Notes: generated by a model not told the origin, from the letters alone. 64,000 bases of DNA from Datnioides undecimradiatus (GCA_008933995.1 WARS01000009.1:429501-493500); one strand, 5' to 3'; positions 47,826 to 60,940 are shown, counted from the stretch's first letter. Numbers and translations are program-made.

Positions 47826-50800
47826 CTCAAGACTATTAACCTTAGGGCCAATATCACAAAGACAGACTGAGATCAAACTAACATACTTGACATGCATGTC
47901 TATATTCATCCTTTGCACAAAGCCGTCTACTTGATGGCTGAAGCTGCCCTCGCTCCAGCTGTTTGCCTTCTGGAGAGATTCAGGACATTTTACAGCCGAG
48001 ACTCAGTGAAGAGTGTAGCAGTACCAGAATAACTTCACCTACCAGTGGCATAAAATGTCAGAGCACTACAGACCTGCAGCAAAACTGAGATTCTGTGTCT
48101 TCCTCATGTGACAGGACCCCAGCGTTTCTTCTGGGTCTTCAGTCACACTCGGGATAGGTTCCTCAGACTGCCTTCATGTTTCCAGCTCTCTAAAAACTCT
48201 GGCCTGGTGAACCATCTCCCGCTCTGGTCTTGCATTTGGATCCCCTTCCTTGGGAAACTGAACTATCATTGGTCGTGTCTAGACTTCAGTGTACTGTGGA
48301 AGATCTAAAACTGCTCTTTCAAGCCAGCTGTTTACTTTTAAGTGATCATGCTGCACAAGGAATTAGTAGCAAAGGTCACCCAACTTCATGATCTAAAGCA
48401 CTTTCTGTACTTTAATTGGTACATCGCTGAGAGTACACGGAGGAATGGGAGCGATTTCAGTCAGGAACGCTCTGTACACACCTACACATTTCTCCAAAGG
48501 GCTCTAATCATCTAAAATACGTAATGCTTGTGTAGGGCCTTTAAGTGACAGGCATACAACAGATTACAGTCTAGTTCTGTCTGCCGTCTTCACTGAGTCG
48601 TCTTTTGCCGACTATCCCTCCCAAACATGCTTCCACCTAGGATCTGCCCTGTGATGGACGAACCTGATGGAAATCAGACTTCAGCAAAGTTCTGTTTTCA
48701 CCAAAACGCCGCTCGCCAGATGGTTGAGCGGAGGAGCGTAAGCAGTTTGTGAAAAAGCAGATCTCGAAGCATCTCCAAACTGCACAGGTGTCGGCCCGAT
48801 GAATCCTTGTTAAGATCTTACTGGCAGCACAGCACTGATGGGCAAACAGCTTCAATCTATCTGTTCACTCCAGATAGACAGCTTTTATATCAATGCGGTG
48901 ATTACACACAAGCTATTGACTTTGTTTTGTCTTTCGTTTTTCTTTTTTTGGGGGGTTTTTTGTTGTTGCTTTTTAGGCGCTAAGTGAGACGGTCATTTGT
49001 CTTAAAAGTTGAAAGATAAAATCAAACTCAATACCGATGTCTGGGAGCGTGCAGCCTTTAAATTATTTCTCTGTCTGGAACCGTCGAAGTCCCAAAATGT
49101 CTGCAACGCAAACTAATGTAGTCGTCTGTCGAGCATTTTATCATGCACGCTTCAGCACACTTGGATCAATTACTAATGAAATCGTCTTACTCTGAGGGCC
49201 TTCTGGGGAAATTTGATGGTTCCCTCTCCCTGTAAGAGTTTATTCCTTCCCTCGTCTCTTCATCTTGTTCTTACCAGCTCCCTTTTTTTCCCGTCTTTCT
49301 CTTCCCATTAATCTTGTTTCCTTGTTTGCCCTTCCTGCTTCTTCTCCTCTGCTCTTCCCTCCTTCCTTTCTCAGCACGTCCTTTCTCTGCAGTCTACAAT
49401 TCACCAACCATACAATCACTAATAGACGAGTGCAACGGCGCACTAACTGCCTTACTCTCAACGAGGCTGTCGATCGCAGGTCTTTTAAGGTCTCTTACGT
49501 ACATTCATATAACATCAGGCAACTCTCCCACCTGTGCATCTTTTATAAGACCGGGATCAAACATAGTGAGCGCAGATCATCATCATCATTATATTATTAT
49601 ATATTATATACATTATATATTATATATATATTATTGTATTATAAATTTAAAATAATGTCATTTTATGCTGACTTATGTGAGGGACGTGGGCTGATTGTCT
49701 GGATTTACTGTTATCTGATGATCTTGTCGTTTCTACATGCATCGTTCAGCATCTTCCAGACATGCATACACCCCACAGTCAAACTGTAATGTGCAGAGTA
49801 ACTTAGGCTTTTGAGAAAGAAAGAAAATGTGTTTTGGAAAAGACATTTCAGAGCCTTGATTTGTGTTGAGCTTCGATTACTTGTTGACATTCTTATACTA
49901 GACTGAGACATTTTAGGCAAAAGGAGATGGAGAATGGATTGATGGAGAATTTAACCAGAGCTTAAACTCCACACCTTGCTGCAGGGATGCGCAGTCCATG
50001 ATGTCACTGTTGGGTGCGGTCACAGATGGTTCAACCTGGTGCTACTACCTATTGCGGTTACTCTCATTACAATACTACAACCAAAAGTACTCTAATTACT
50101 CCTGTAAATCTGAATCTAAATCTGTAAATCTGTATTAACAAGATCAAAACGAGAAAGTGCCACGCAAACACTTTGCAAAGACTTTCATGACTCCGAGTTT
50201 CTTGACTACGTCATTTTGTTGCGCCATCATTTTGTTTTCTTCTGCAGCGATATCATGAGCTCCGGACTGAAGACTTGGCACCACCTATTGCTCGTTGAAC
50301 CAGTTCCTTGTAGCTGCACATCACTGGGCAGCAGTGGATGGACACGAGCATCGATTCACATCTTCTTCTGCAGATTCTCCCAGCTACCACCAGATCATGG
50401 GGGTGTTTTGATCTCATCAGTCAAATTCAGTTTTTCTTCACTTGTTTATTTATGTTCTTTTAACATTTTGTGACTACTGGCTCTATTTGTTTATGGCTTT
50501 ATTTCCTGTTTTCACTCTGAGGTTGCAGCTTCCTCTCTGTTAAAGTAATGATTCAAACCATCATGTGGTAAATCAAATTACTATTTATGTTGATGTACTA
50601 TTATCACGACATGGATACTAAATATACATATTGACAATGGCTGCTTGAATGATTAGATGTTAAAGATTATTACACGCTCTGCAGGTAAATCACACTTTCC
50701 CTTGAATATGGTAATAACTTAAAATTACACAGACACACACACACACACATTATAACACACATTGGGGATGAGTAAAAAAGCAGAAACACACACAAATAAA

Positions 50801-52544
50801 TATATTATACTGACGCATCACACATCACATCGCACAAACGAGCCTTTACATCCGCTGAAAGGCAAATGCATGAGCGGCACGAGGCGAAGACCCAAACCAC
50901 AATCGAATAAAGCCAGTACGTCTTTGTCTGCAAAGCAGTTTTGTTGTCAGACAAAATAGCTGAGCTGATGTTGTTGCTGTTGTAATTACGCTCGGGCTCA
51001 CAGGGAGCCGCTGGTTAAGCTCTTACAAGCCGAGAGTGAAAGCTGAGGGGAAACACAGACATCAGAACAACAAGAAACTGTCACACCGCAATGTTGTCAC
51101 ACAGAGAAGCAGGAAGAGAGAGAGAGAGAGCGTGTGTGTGTTGGGGGAAATCACAGTCGTCACAATGCAAACTTATTAAACCAACCCACAGAGAATGAGA
51201 GAGAGAGAGCGAGTGGAAGCTGCAAAAGAGGGAAAACAAAGCAGCGCTGAATTGTCGGTGGAATAACAGACGACACTTGTTGCTTTTATGCAGTGGCACA
51301 GCTATTTGAGGCCGTTTTGCAGGAGCGGTTTTGCATGGCAGATGCTCCTCTCAGCGTTAATGGAATCTGAATTGAAATTAGGGAGACTCAGAATTCGCAA
51401 GATTTTGCAGATGGTTTCGATACCAACGCCAAATAGGACTCATCAGAGACTGGCTGCGTTTTCACAACCAAGACTCGATCGTAACATTTTTGTTGTTCTT
51501 GTTGTCGCTAAATACTGAGTATGAAATGATTTTCCTACAAAACATTGTTTTAATCCTGCATCCGAGGAGGCGAGCAGGTTGTGCAGTCCAGCAGGGAAGG
51601 GATTTCAGTCCGAGGCAGGGCTTTAATATCTAATGCACAGTCACAGCAGTGAAAATGAACACACGTGCAAACACAAGATGGAGACATCTCCAAGCTCCAA
51701 GCTCCCCGGGTTTATGAGCTGATCATGAGATTAAAATGAAACTCCACATATAAAAACAGAGAAAAACACACACACCACACTTCCTATCGATTAATAATCC
51801 ACTTTTTTTGTACTTAAACCGTGTTTGTGCTCAAATTTTAAATGCAGCGTGGGAGTCTCAGAGTCAAGCCAGGCAGAATCTGAAACCTTATATCATCACC
51901 ACTCTTCACTGAGACCGAGAGGCATCCCTGCCTGATTATGACCGATCCTTGATTGTAGCTGAGGGTCACTTCTTATATCCTCAGACAGCTTGCCTGAGTA
52001 TTCCTCTGAGTGGGCTGTTAGTGATGGTGCTGCTGAGGTAGTTTCTGCGTGGGTGGGTGAGGTGGCTGCTGGTGCAGGAGGGACCACGGTGAGTAGGGGA
52101 GGAATGAGGAATGCACTTTATGTAAACGGGGCCAGGTATGGTATTACAAAGCATGGGTGACACTCCTGGGTCTCCTGCAACGCCCTCATTACGTCTTCAC
52201 TGCACTTGTCTTGATCATAGTTTTTTAATTAACCGTGGTTCCGCTGTTACCTGCACCCAAACGTGCAATCACAGAGTGAAGCTCGCCTAGATTTACCAGC
52301 CTGAGTCACAACAAACATCTGCTGCCATATTTTAGCCTCCACATTGGGTAGTTTGACCTTGTCGGGACTTTCTGGCATGCTTACGTTTTGAAATAGTTGA
52401 GGAATGCACTTTTCTGCAGGCTAGCAGGAAATTGAGAGTTTCTCTGTGCCATTTTAAAGACATTTCTAACATCTAACTTCATCCTTTTCTGCAGCAAACA
52501 CGCAGTAAAGCTGCAAACATCTTGCACGTGATGCCTCCACCCAT
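47826..52544. other. No gene recognised
   Basis: Unique sequence apart from the AT tract at 49578-49645, a pyrimidine block at 49215-49380 and GA runs at 51113-51130 and 51198-51211. 50215-50410 is GC-balanced and complex but without splice sites or a domain. Frames of 60-90 codons are unconvincing. Confidence 0.5.
49578..49645. repeat. (ATC)n and (TA)n AT-rich tract
   Basis: Four ATC units, then about 55 bp of TATTA/TATATA alternation almost free of G and C. The run is self-complementary in many registers and lies inside an otherwise unremarkable 174-codon open frame that it invalidates as coding. Confidence 0.9.
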
Positions 52545-52720
52545 CCATGAAGGAATGGGTCTTCCACCTATTAGAAGATTGGCAGTTTGATCTCCAGCTC
52601 CTCTGGGCTCACACCGTGTCCTTGGGCAAGATGTTGAACCGCAAATTGCTTCCTATGGCTGCCCCAGTTGGCGTGTGAATGTCAGTTTCCTTTCTGATGA
52701 GCAGATGTCATCACTGATCA
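52545..52720 (+). repeat. Teleost interspersed repeat with TGTCCTTGGGCAAGA core
   Basis: Contains GTCCTTGGGCAAGATGTTGA, then CAAATTGCTTCCTATGGCTG and GTTGGCGTGTGAATGTCAG. This is a fish repeat phrase order known to me as 'cttgggcaagacactgaacc ... gtgtgtgaatg'. It lies immediately upstream of the tRNA-headed repeat at 52760. The limits are approximate and the family is not named. Confidence 0.55.
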
Positions 52721-52759
52721 GTAGGAAGATCAACTAAACCATGCACGTTCAGTCCATTA

Positions 52760-53025
52760 TCAAGATGGTCCTAGGTTTGATTCCCGACCGGCGTCCATTC
52801 TGTGTTGAGTTTGCATGTTCTCTCCACGTCTGTGTGGGTTCCCTCGGGGTCCTCCAGGGAACTGGGAACTCCAACATGGTGAACGTCTGTCTATATGTGT
52901 CTGCCCAGCAACAGGTGACCTATCCTGGGTGTACCCTACCTCCTGCCCAATCACTGCTGGGACTGGGTCCAGCATCCCTGCGACCCCCAAAAGGGATAAA
53001 GCGGTTACAGTAAACGGATGGACCA
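52760..53025 (+). repeat. Teleost interspersed repeat, tRNA-like head, copy A
   Basis: The copy begins near a box-B-like GGTTTGATTCCC (52773-52784) and continues with GAGTTTGCATGTTCTC, GTGTGGGTTCC, then CAACAGGTGACCTATCCTGG, and ends with GGGATAAAGCGGTTACAGTA. These blocks, in this order, are those of a repeat I know as very common in fish genomes (a body ending with a phrase like 'dataagcggttacag'). It is the most complete of three copies in the window. Open frames across it on both strands are repeat-derived and not genes. Confidence 0.68.
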
Positions 53026-53269
53026 CAGTCCACCATGTACCCTGTACAGCTGAGACTCGACACTCACGCGTTCGTCATGAGTGTGCACTAAAATACAGAA
53101 TCAGAAACAAACAAAGTCAACCAGTAGAGGAACTGGAGAATCTATCAGAACCAGGACGCCAGATGTTAGGAGCTGATCTGATGAATGATCTAGTTTTTGA
53201 ATTCGCACGCAATCGACTGTGATTTCAGAATTTCAGAAATAGATAATTACAGTTTTCCAACATAAAAGT

Positions 53270-53640
53270 GGCACATTATCCCAATATTTCCTCCGCGGGT
53301 TTCTAATCAGTCAAACTCCCAGTCTGTGCCGTGGATTATAACTGGGAATCATCCAGTTATTAATCTGAATTATATATTTTTCCTCCCTGCTTGGCTCTAC
53401 TGTGGAAATGTGGCTGCTGTCAGTTGCTCCGTACTTGGCGTTATAACATATTGACCGTGTCTCTTCCGCGGGGCAACTACATTTTCGCGCGCCTGCCTTT
53501 GCGGTGACCTTGTCAGTTAGAGTGGAGGGTGTACGGACACAGCTGCTCCCGTGTCCTCAGATAATCTATATGTGTAATTAAGGATCAGAGCTGGTGATTA
53601 CCTGTCTGTGATCAATAACACACCCAGTCATATCCTCTCC
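53270..53640. promoter_or_regulatory. Candidate regulatory stretch
   Basis: TTTCTAATCAGTCAAAC, CCAGTTATTAATCTGAATT, GTGTAATTAAGGATCAG and GGTGATTACCTGTC lie in 370 bp of complex sequence that ends at the AC array 53655-53702. Texture-based. Confidence 0.3.
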
Positions 53641-53653
53641 ACCTCGGGCGTCT

Positions 53654-53654
<1 letters not shown>

Positions 53655-53702
<48 letters not shown>
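53655..53702 (+). repeat. (AC)n microsatellite
   Basis: Pure AC for 48 bp. Confidence 0.97.
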
Positions 53703-53704
<2 letters not shown>

Positions 53705-54019
53705 TAGCAGCGCAGCTTTGACTTAAAAGCAGCCGTGTTATTGAAATTCAGATGTGAATCACAGTGTCAGTGTGCAGGTTACTGTTCCTGCTGGGATGCA
53801 TGGAAAGGTTCATCTTTGCAGACAGGAGATTATTATATCCCTAACAGTAAACTGCATATGTAGACAGATCACTTGTGTGCAGTCCAAGCTGTTACGCCAC
53901 GCATCATCTGCTTTTAAAATTAAAAAAAGGGATGTGTATTTGGGATGTGTGACCGTGCATAATAACCTTCATCATGTTCCATTTTATTTAATAAATAGAT
54001 TGTTTATTTTCCCCCCCGA

Positions 54020-54500
54020 GGGCTCCTGGCTCAGACCAACACCCATTAGAGCTTCTTCATGCAGGATGTCAATTATTAATTCTCTCATTTATGACCATCT
54101 ATTAGAATGCATGCTTCATAGCACACAGGAGAGGCCGTGGCAGGCTTTGTGAATACATTTCAGAGAACAAACGGTTTTCAATAAAGGGGACTTTCGCCCT
54201 TTGAAAATGTCTTTCATAACGCCGCCCCTCGTTGCGTTGCTGCTGAAAAATAAGATGGGATGGGAGATGGCTCCTTTTCTCTTTGGTGGCGACCTATTGC
54301 GGGGCAAGGGCACACGGAAGCAGAGAGGAGTCTGACTCAATCATGGGGGGAATCACAGAACAATGCCACGAACAAGGTATTTTGCGCCTTTTGCTGCTCT
54401 GAGCGCTGCAAAATGGGACTAGTTGGGCTGGGCAGCTCCCTGATGTGTGTTAATAAATATGTAGGAGGTAATTGTTGTGGAAAGGAAGCATAGCACTGAG
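54020..54500. promoter_or_regulatory. Candidate conserved non-coding element, strongest by texture
   Basis: About 480 bp without simple repeats or recognisable transposon signatures. Words include GTCAATTATTAATTCTC, TTAGAATGCATGCTTCAT, TCAATAAAGGGGAC and GTTAATAAATATGTAGG. Open frames of 132, 74 and 77 codons cross it, but none contains a domain or a splice-site context I can defend. Regulatory function is inferred from composition only. Confidence 0.35.
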
Positions 54501-57500
54501 GTCCCTGGGAAGCTCAACAGATATATCGTATATTTATTAATTTATTAGTCTGGAAAAAAACTGTCTCTGCAGCGGACAAACAAGGACAGCCTAGAATCTG
54601 CATTAAGATAAATCTTTACTCAGTTATCATGATTTTAATAATTCTTGTTTAGATATTTTCTTTTCATTCATTAGTGGATATGTTTCCTTTTTCATGCTCT
54701 GACCAGTTAAACGTACTGGGCTGTTTTGCCTGCACGGTTGGTTAAACTTCCAGTTAGAGTTCATTGGTTTTTGTAGCTGTTGCGATTTTATAACTGTTCT
54801 CCAAAGTGACTAGACTCAGGCTGGCACCAGATTTATGTTATTGGAGATTTAATCACCTCGTTTTACTGTCCAGGCAGAATTACAAACTGCTGCGTACACC
54901 CACGGTTCAAAACGATATAAAAACAAAAGAATCCGAACGAGGAGAAGCTCATTTCTGCATCTCACGACATATTACTGGATCGCAGAGGCCATAACCACAC
55001 TGTATTACACCGGGGTCACCATTTAAATGACAGATCTTACCGTTGATACCGTCAAACAGCTCCCATGTTCCCTTCTTGGCTCCTCAAAGGCTGTCGCACA
55101 CTGGTTTGCACACCATCGTGTTGATGCCTCGACATCTGCATCTTGGTTAGCTGGAGCCATGTTTGCGGCCATATTTGGATGAAAGCATGGAGCTGCTCCA
55201 TGCCCGTACCTCTACCCTGATTGACAGTTGCCATGGTAGATCACTAGGTAACCACTCCCGAAAGCACATCCTACTCTATCGCCTGTTTTACTCCAAATTG
55301 TCATTATCTCATAGACTTCCACACAATGGACATCAAAGCAGCGTGATCTTATAAATATAAATATATGATGAGGTGCAAGCCCGGAGACTCGCGACAGACC
55401 AATATCTTAATGAAAGTCATCACAGATTCCAGGTGTTAACGCACGGTTGGTGTCTCTGTCACTGTCAATGCACTTCCAGCTCACACATTTCGACGCTTTC
55501 ACAACAGCTCGTCCTGATAAACAAATCGGATTAGTGTCGATAAGCAGCCTAGTGTCCCCCGCTCAAGATTTAAGATGATGATTGGAAGATACAAGCATCT
55601 GTTAAATGAAGAGTCTCACAAAACGCCGAGAGGAGAGACAGTTGACTTGGACTCTGAGTCAAAGCCTTTCTTCCAGAAGACAGACGAGGAATTCTTGAGC
55701 AGCACCGGATTGGTTTCCTGCACTAATGATTTGATTTCGATATCTCTGAAGAAGGCGAAAAGGCTCCTGTCTCATCATAGAAACCTTGATAGATTACAGC
55801 CTGTTACCAAAACACCAGTCTGGAGACTCAGCGCGGATCCTCTGCACACGACTCACGCTACACGCAGGCATTTGTGCACACGTGTGCATACATCAATGCA
55901 TTCACAGAGGCTTACTCCTGGAGGTGGGACGCATCCAACTGTCCTTAACCTCTCGTTAATGAGTGGACATGAGTGACAGTTGGACCAAATCTACAAGGTC
56001 GTATTGACAGAAGCAGACCAAAGGAGAGGAAGCTGGGAAAGCGAGAGCCGCGGAGAACCCCGCACAGTTTGAGCGCGTAAAGACGGCTTGATCACTAGAC
56101 TTTTCAATATCAAAGACACAGACAGTGAGCAAGGCATCGAGAGGCTCTCCAGACAAATGAACACTCATCATTCCAACACGGCTCCAAGATTAAAGGGAGG
56201 CGCAGGCTGAGAGAGAGAAAAGAGAAATTAACCTGAATAATGAGGCTAACGAGACAAGACAGCATCTGAGAGAGACACATACAAGACCGATGGAGAGATT
56301 GCTTTGCTTTAAATTGGTGGGGGGGGGGTGGTAGTGGTGGTCTGGAGAAATCCAATTAGCAGACTATCATTTCCAATGAGAGGCTTCTTCAATAATGCAG
56401 ACCTGGTCAGCTCTGGTCAAATAAACCGCCTCTCAGTTCCCACCACCGACTGTAACATCTCATGATGAACCGCCGGTCCTGAAAGCTCGTCGATCCTGTT
56501 CTCCGAGTGCAGAGGGCAGCGGTTTGCAGCACCTCTGGCTGGAGAACGCGCACGGTTAACCTCACTGCACCCTCAAATAATCATTCCCCCCATTTCACCT
56601 CTTTACCCTTTTTGTTTTCACCATTTCTTTCCTTTCTCCTCTTCATCCTCTATCTCTCTCTCTCTGTTGTCTGTGGGGAAAGAGCAAACAGCCCGTGTCA
56701 TTAAAATATCCATTAACAGCAAATGAGAGATAAAACAATAAACTGCTGGGTGCTGATGTATTCAGCCGGCACCTTGCACTTATCTTTCCCAGAGAAAGCT
56801 GACATTTGGCCATTTTTGTCCATTTGTTGGTTTAATTTAAAAAAGGAAAACACATGTAATGTTCTTTACTTGCTAACTGCTTCAGAATAAAGATATCTGC
56901 GTTGTTCCTCCACTTAATTAAAACTAGAGGTGCGTTTGCTGTCCATGTGTGCGTCCTTTCAGACTTTTCATCTCAGTTTCCCTCTGTTGTTCAGCCGTAT
57001 ATACAGATAATGACGGCACAAAGGAGTTTCAGCCCGGTGTTTTGGTCCTAAATTGCATCTGCATTAGTAGTCGTGACAGTAGTTGCACCGGTGATTTAGA
57101 TATTTCATTTAAAACACACAGTATCACAAAAGCAAATGTCTGCTGAGTGAGGGTCTGAGACGGTCTTTGCCCGCCGTGAAGTCGCGCTGGTGTTTGCCAA
57201 GTGCTGTTTACCATCTCTAGCATGGCACTGCATTGCAGAAAAAACAAGTGTTTGACCGTGAAAAAGAGCTGGAGACAATGGCGTTTTCCATAGCAACGGT
57301 GTTTTCACAGTTTAGCCACTGAGCGATGCAAAATATCAGCGCTTCATCACGAAGATCACAACACTCCTGGCGCATTTGTTGACAAAAGGCTCAGGCGTCA
57401 TCCCTCGTCTTAGAAACGCGCTTCTAGGAAAGACAACACGTCAAACGTTCCCACTGTAAATGAAAAAGACTACCATCACCGCGTGGTATCCGATTAAAAC

Positions 57501-57680
57501 GCGACGCGGCCTGATCGCGTGCGACGAACCCGTCCGGCGCTGTAGTCGGTATCTACTGTGGGGCTCCTGTCGACGCCACACATCCAGATTTTAGTTGCCC
57601 AGCTCCACCTACATGTTATTTATCTGTGGGTTTATTAAGGAAATTGTTGTCGGTAAACAAAGTAGCATAAAATCAGTGCA
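54501..57680. other. No gene recognised
   Basis: 55050-55370 may be a diverged interspersed repeat (GACAGTTGCCATGGTAGATC, CACTAGGTAACCACTCC), but I could not pair it with another copy here. A 133-codon frame at 55575-55976 shows no domain. Confidence 0.45.
56690..56840. promoter_or_regulatory. Candidate regulatory stretch
   Basis: GTCATTAAAATATCCATTAAC, ACAATAAACTGCTGGG and AGCTGACATTTGGCC in complex sequence directly after a CT-rich block (56600-56665). Texture-based. Confidence 0.25.
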
Positions 57681-57699
57681 CGCACACACACACACGCAA

Positions 57700-57734
<35 letters not shown>

Positions 57735-57996
57735 TGCACACAGCAACACCACAACCCTATTTCCTGAGATGTTTCCGTCACATTTCCCTATCACACTTAG
57801 ACTCTTCTGCCCTGTCTTTCACATGATTACAACAGCGTGTGTTTGCTGTGTTTGTGTTTGTATTTGTGTGTGTGTGTGTGTGTGTGTGTGCATGTGTGTG
57901 TGTATGTGACTAATTCTTTGGAAGACAACTCATTCAGAGTTGGCAGGAGGTGTTCAGTGACACCATGTACCCAGTACTGGGATTTCCCTACAGGCA

Positions 57997-58031
<35 letters not shown>

Positions 58032-58114
58032 ATGGCTTTCACACATGCACAATTAATTTTCTAGGCTGAAAAGAAGGTTAGAAGTGCTAATGTAATATAA
58101 ACACTGCTGTTTTT

Positions 58115-58164
<50 letters not shown>

Positions 58165-58408
58165 ATCCTGGGACAGTTGGCTGGCTATGAAAGCAGCTCT
58201 CTTGGCATCATCAGTATCTGTTCACAACTACTTGATTGATTGCATCCATGTGTCTTTTCAGTGTGTGTGTGTGTGTGTGTGTGTGTGCTCTGATTACTTG
58301 CAGCTCTGATTTTTGGGGATACACAGTCTTTACCTGTTTTTGTGCATTTGCGTGTGATCATAACAAACATTCAGAGGTTTAGGTAGATAAGTGAGTGTGT
58401 GTGTGTGT
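57681..58408. repeat. Cluster of six CA/GT arrays in alternating orientation
   Basis: CA at 57681-57732 (one interruption), GT at 57865-57904, CA at 57998-58029, CA at 58116-58162, GT at 58261-58287 and a short GT at 58392-58408. Only about 100-130 bp of unique sequence separates them. Open frames over the cluster are artefacts. Confidence 0.95.
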
Positions 58409-58439
58409 CTATACAGGTGACATCATGTTGTCTGTATGC

Positions 58440-60940
58440 ACTCTGTGGTATTAAATAGCCACTGCAGCACCTCTTACTTGCGTGCCCGAACACTAATTGC
58501 ATCCTTTTCTGCATTTAGTGCATCTGCTTGCAGCTTCGCTCCAGATCTAATTCTAATGTCCAATCAGATGAGGCCGCCTGGGACACATTTGATATGTATA
58601 CACGTCGCCAGAACTGAAATCCGCCCCTACTGGCTCTTGACAAAGACTCCGTACACTGATGTAGAAATGAGGACAGAGGATAGAAACACGCAGAGAGTCC
58701 GCGTCATGATCTCCATATGTTATTGTTTCAGATGGTAAATAATAGTATTGCTTAGAGGCTTGTATGTTTATGTATGTTTATGTACCATACTTGTATACTG
58801 TGTTCATAGCTAACAATGCACCTTGACAACCGTTTGAGTATGTTTAAATCAAGAGTGTGGGGGTTGTGACCACATATAGCCCAGAGGAGGATTGTTACCA
58901 TGTATACATTTAAGTTAAACTCCACGTACTATCTGTAAGCGACATCCTAGAGGGCTGTAGCACGAAGCAAGGTCTTTGCGTTAGCAGGCCGACACAACAA
59001 AAAGCCAGTCAGAGCTAGCAGGTGTGATGAGGTTGGGTATGAACTTTCTTTTTAAACACTGTTTCTGCACTGTATCAGGCTCCGTACATGTTCAAAAGCA
59101 CTTCTATGCAGGACAAAACGGAGATGGAGAGGATGAGGAACTGGCCACTATAACAGAAAGTGTAAGGTTTATATATATAAAAAGACTATTACAGCAAGAA
59201 AGTTATTTAAACTTGATAAACTGAAGCACGGTAGAAGTTTATTCAGGTCTGACACTGAATGATAACGAAGGACATGCTGAAATCACTTCAGTTTTCGCCA
59301 GTATAAACATAAATGAAAAACAAATTGATGATATGAATCTTATTGATTGAATAAATACCAGCGTACTAATCAATTCTCTAATCCTGTGCTTTCTCACCAT
59401 ACGCTGCATTATCAGCTGTGTAAGACCAACTTGACCGCAGATCACCACCAGACGTAAGAACGTAAGTTTGCATGCTCTGCATCACCCACTGGATGCACGT
59501 GGGTTCCCATGGCAACCGGACGCGTGCAGTTCTGGCTAGTGCAACTGCACAGCTTCGTTCGGAGGTATTGCTAATGTACGGCTGATCAGGTTTAACTATG
59601 TCACTGCATCTGAAGCGAAACTGATTGGTACGCACACGTTACACAGTGTGGCGGCTCGTGCTAAGTCTGTTTTGTACTCCTTTACTCTATTTCGAGTTAA
59701 GAAATGTTGGCTCTAAGATGTGTTTTTACCCTCTGAATCTGTCATTTCAGCTCAGCAGAGGACAGGCTCCCTCTGGCAGCTTCATTATAGATCTGACTGA
59801 TGACTGATTACGTTTCTAAACTTATAATTTTGCCAGCAGTGGTTCAATTTAACAGCTAACTATGTTTTTTGTGTGTGTGCGCGTTTGTGTGTGTGTGCAC
59901 GTTCTCGTAATCCTGTCAGGTTATCCGGTGAGTCTATTTGCCGCCAACATTTGCCAATTTCTGAATGTTAGCATTAAGTGCCGCGCTAATTAGCCAGCAA
60001 GTTAATTAAGCACGAAAACAGGGGCCAGGAAAGCGCTGCACGGCTAACCCCCTCTCTGTGCTCATAAGGCTGTAAAGTACGGCTAAAGGCGACAAATACA
60101 AAACTGTTTAATGTGTCACAGGACATTAGCCTCCATTTAGAGAGAAACCTACCTCGACGGGCTATTTGCTTATACTTACTGAAGTGACAAAGCCTGGTAC
60201 TGGTACTAGCTTATTGGTCAGTGCTCAAACAATCCTGCAAGATGGCACCTGCCATAGTTTCTGCAGGAACCGGGTGCTCTGTCAGAGTCTCTGTCAGGAT
60301 TTTGTTTTTCCCTCGTCTCTTCTTTTTGTTTTCTTCTCTCCCAGTCTTTTGCTTTTACTCCCAGTGTTTTTGCAGCCCGTCTCTCTCTCCGTCCGCTGTC
60401 TTCTGCTGCATTTTGTGCGTGTTTTCATCTGGATTTCAATCCCCCTTCCTCTCATCCACCTCCCCGTGTTTCTGCGATATCTCTTCTGTACCTTTACTCT
60501 GTCTCCAGCATCCATTGCCATTCCCCCCCCCCCGCTCTCCCTGTCTCTGTTTCCTCAAAGGGCATGTTGCAAGATCCTCAATGTGTCAAGTAGCGCCAAC
60601 TCGAGAATCAAAACAAACTCATGCCGCTGCAGTCGCATCGCCAGCTCGTTTGTATCTCCAAGCAGCCTCTTATGCAGGAAATAAGACAACAGAATTATTA
60701 AGCTTGCACCGGGCCTCTGCGCCCTCTGATTCGCCCTCAAGTTGTTGTCGATCGAGAGTTTTCTTGTTTCACAACTCCCCTGTAAGTCAGTTTTATTCAA
60801 AGTACAAACGTTGTCGGAGACACGGAAAACGGATAAAAACAACATTAATAAAAACGAGCCATAGAGCAGCTGCATCACACGCTCAGGGAAGGCACTCACT
60901 TTTAATTCTTTTTATACTTTAATTGGATTGCTGCAGGCAT
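58440..60940. other. No gene; possible repeat scrap
   Basis: 58945-59020 contains GGGCTGTAGCACGAAGCAAG and GCGTTAGCAGG, reminiscent of a fish repeat but too short to call. A 233-codon frame at 60221-60922 is composed mainly of Ser, Leu and Pro from the pyrimidine-rich strip 60290-60560 and crosses a C11 run. A 172-codon frame in a different phase overlaps it. Neither is credible as a gene. Confidence 0.5.
59503..59516. promoter_or_regulatory. RFX X-box-like palindrome
   Basis: GTTCCCATGGCAAC matches the RFX X-box palindrome GTTGCCATGGCAAC at 13 of 14 positions. X-boxes drive ciliary and some immune genes in animals. With no promoter or gene identified nearby, it may equally be an orphan site. 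Confidence 0.4.

Noticed and set aside
49265-49789. 174-codon open frame with Tyr/Ile run
   Set aside because: Tyr/Ile run is only the TATA tract; the rest is a pyrimidine block.
55575-55976. 133-codon open frame of balanced composition
   Set aside because: Looked the most protein-like of the shorter frames, but I recognise no motif and saw no defensible splice sites; kept as unproven.
60221-60922. 233-codon plus-strand open frame, with a second 172-codon frame overlapping it
   Set aside because: Ser/Leu/Pro-rich product of a pyrimidine-rich strip that crosses a C11 run; no domain, and two frames open at once, as expected of low-complexity DNA.
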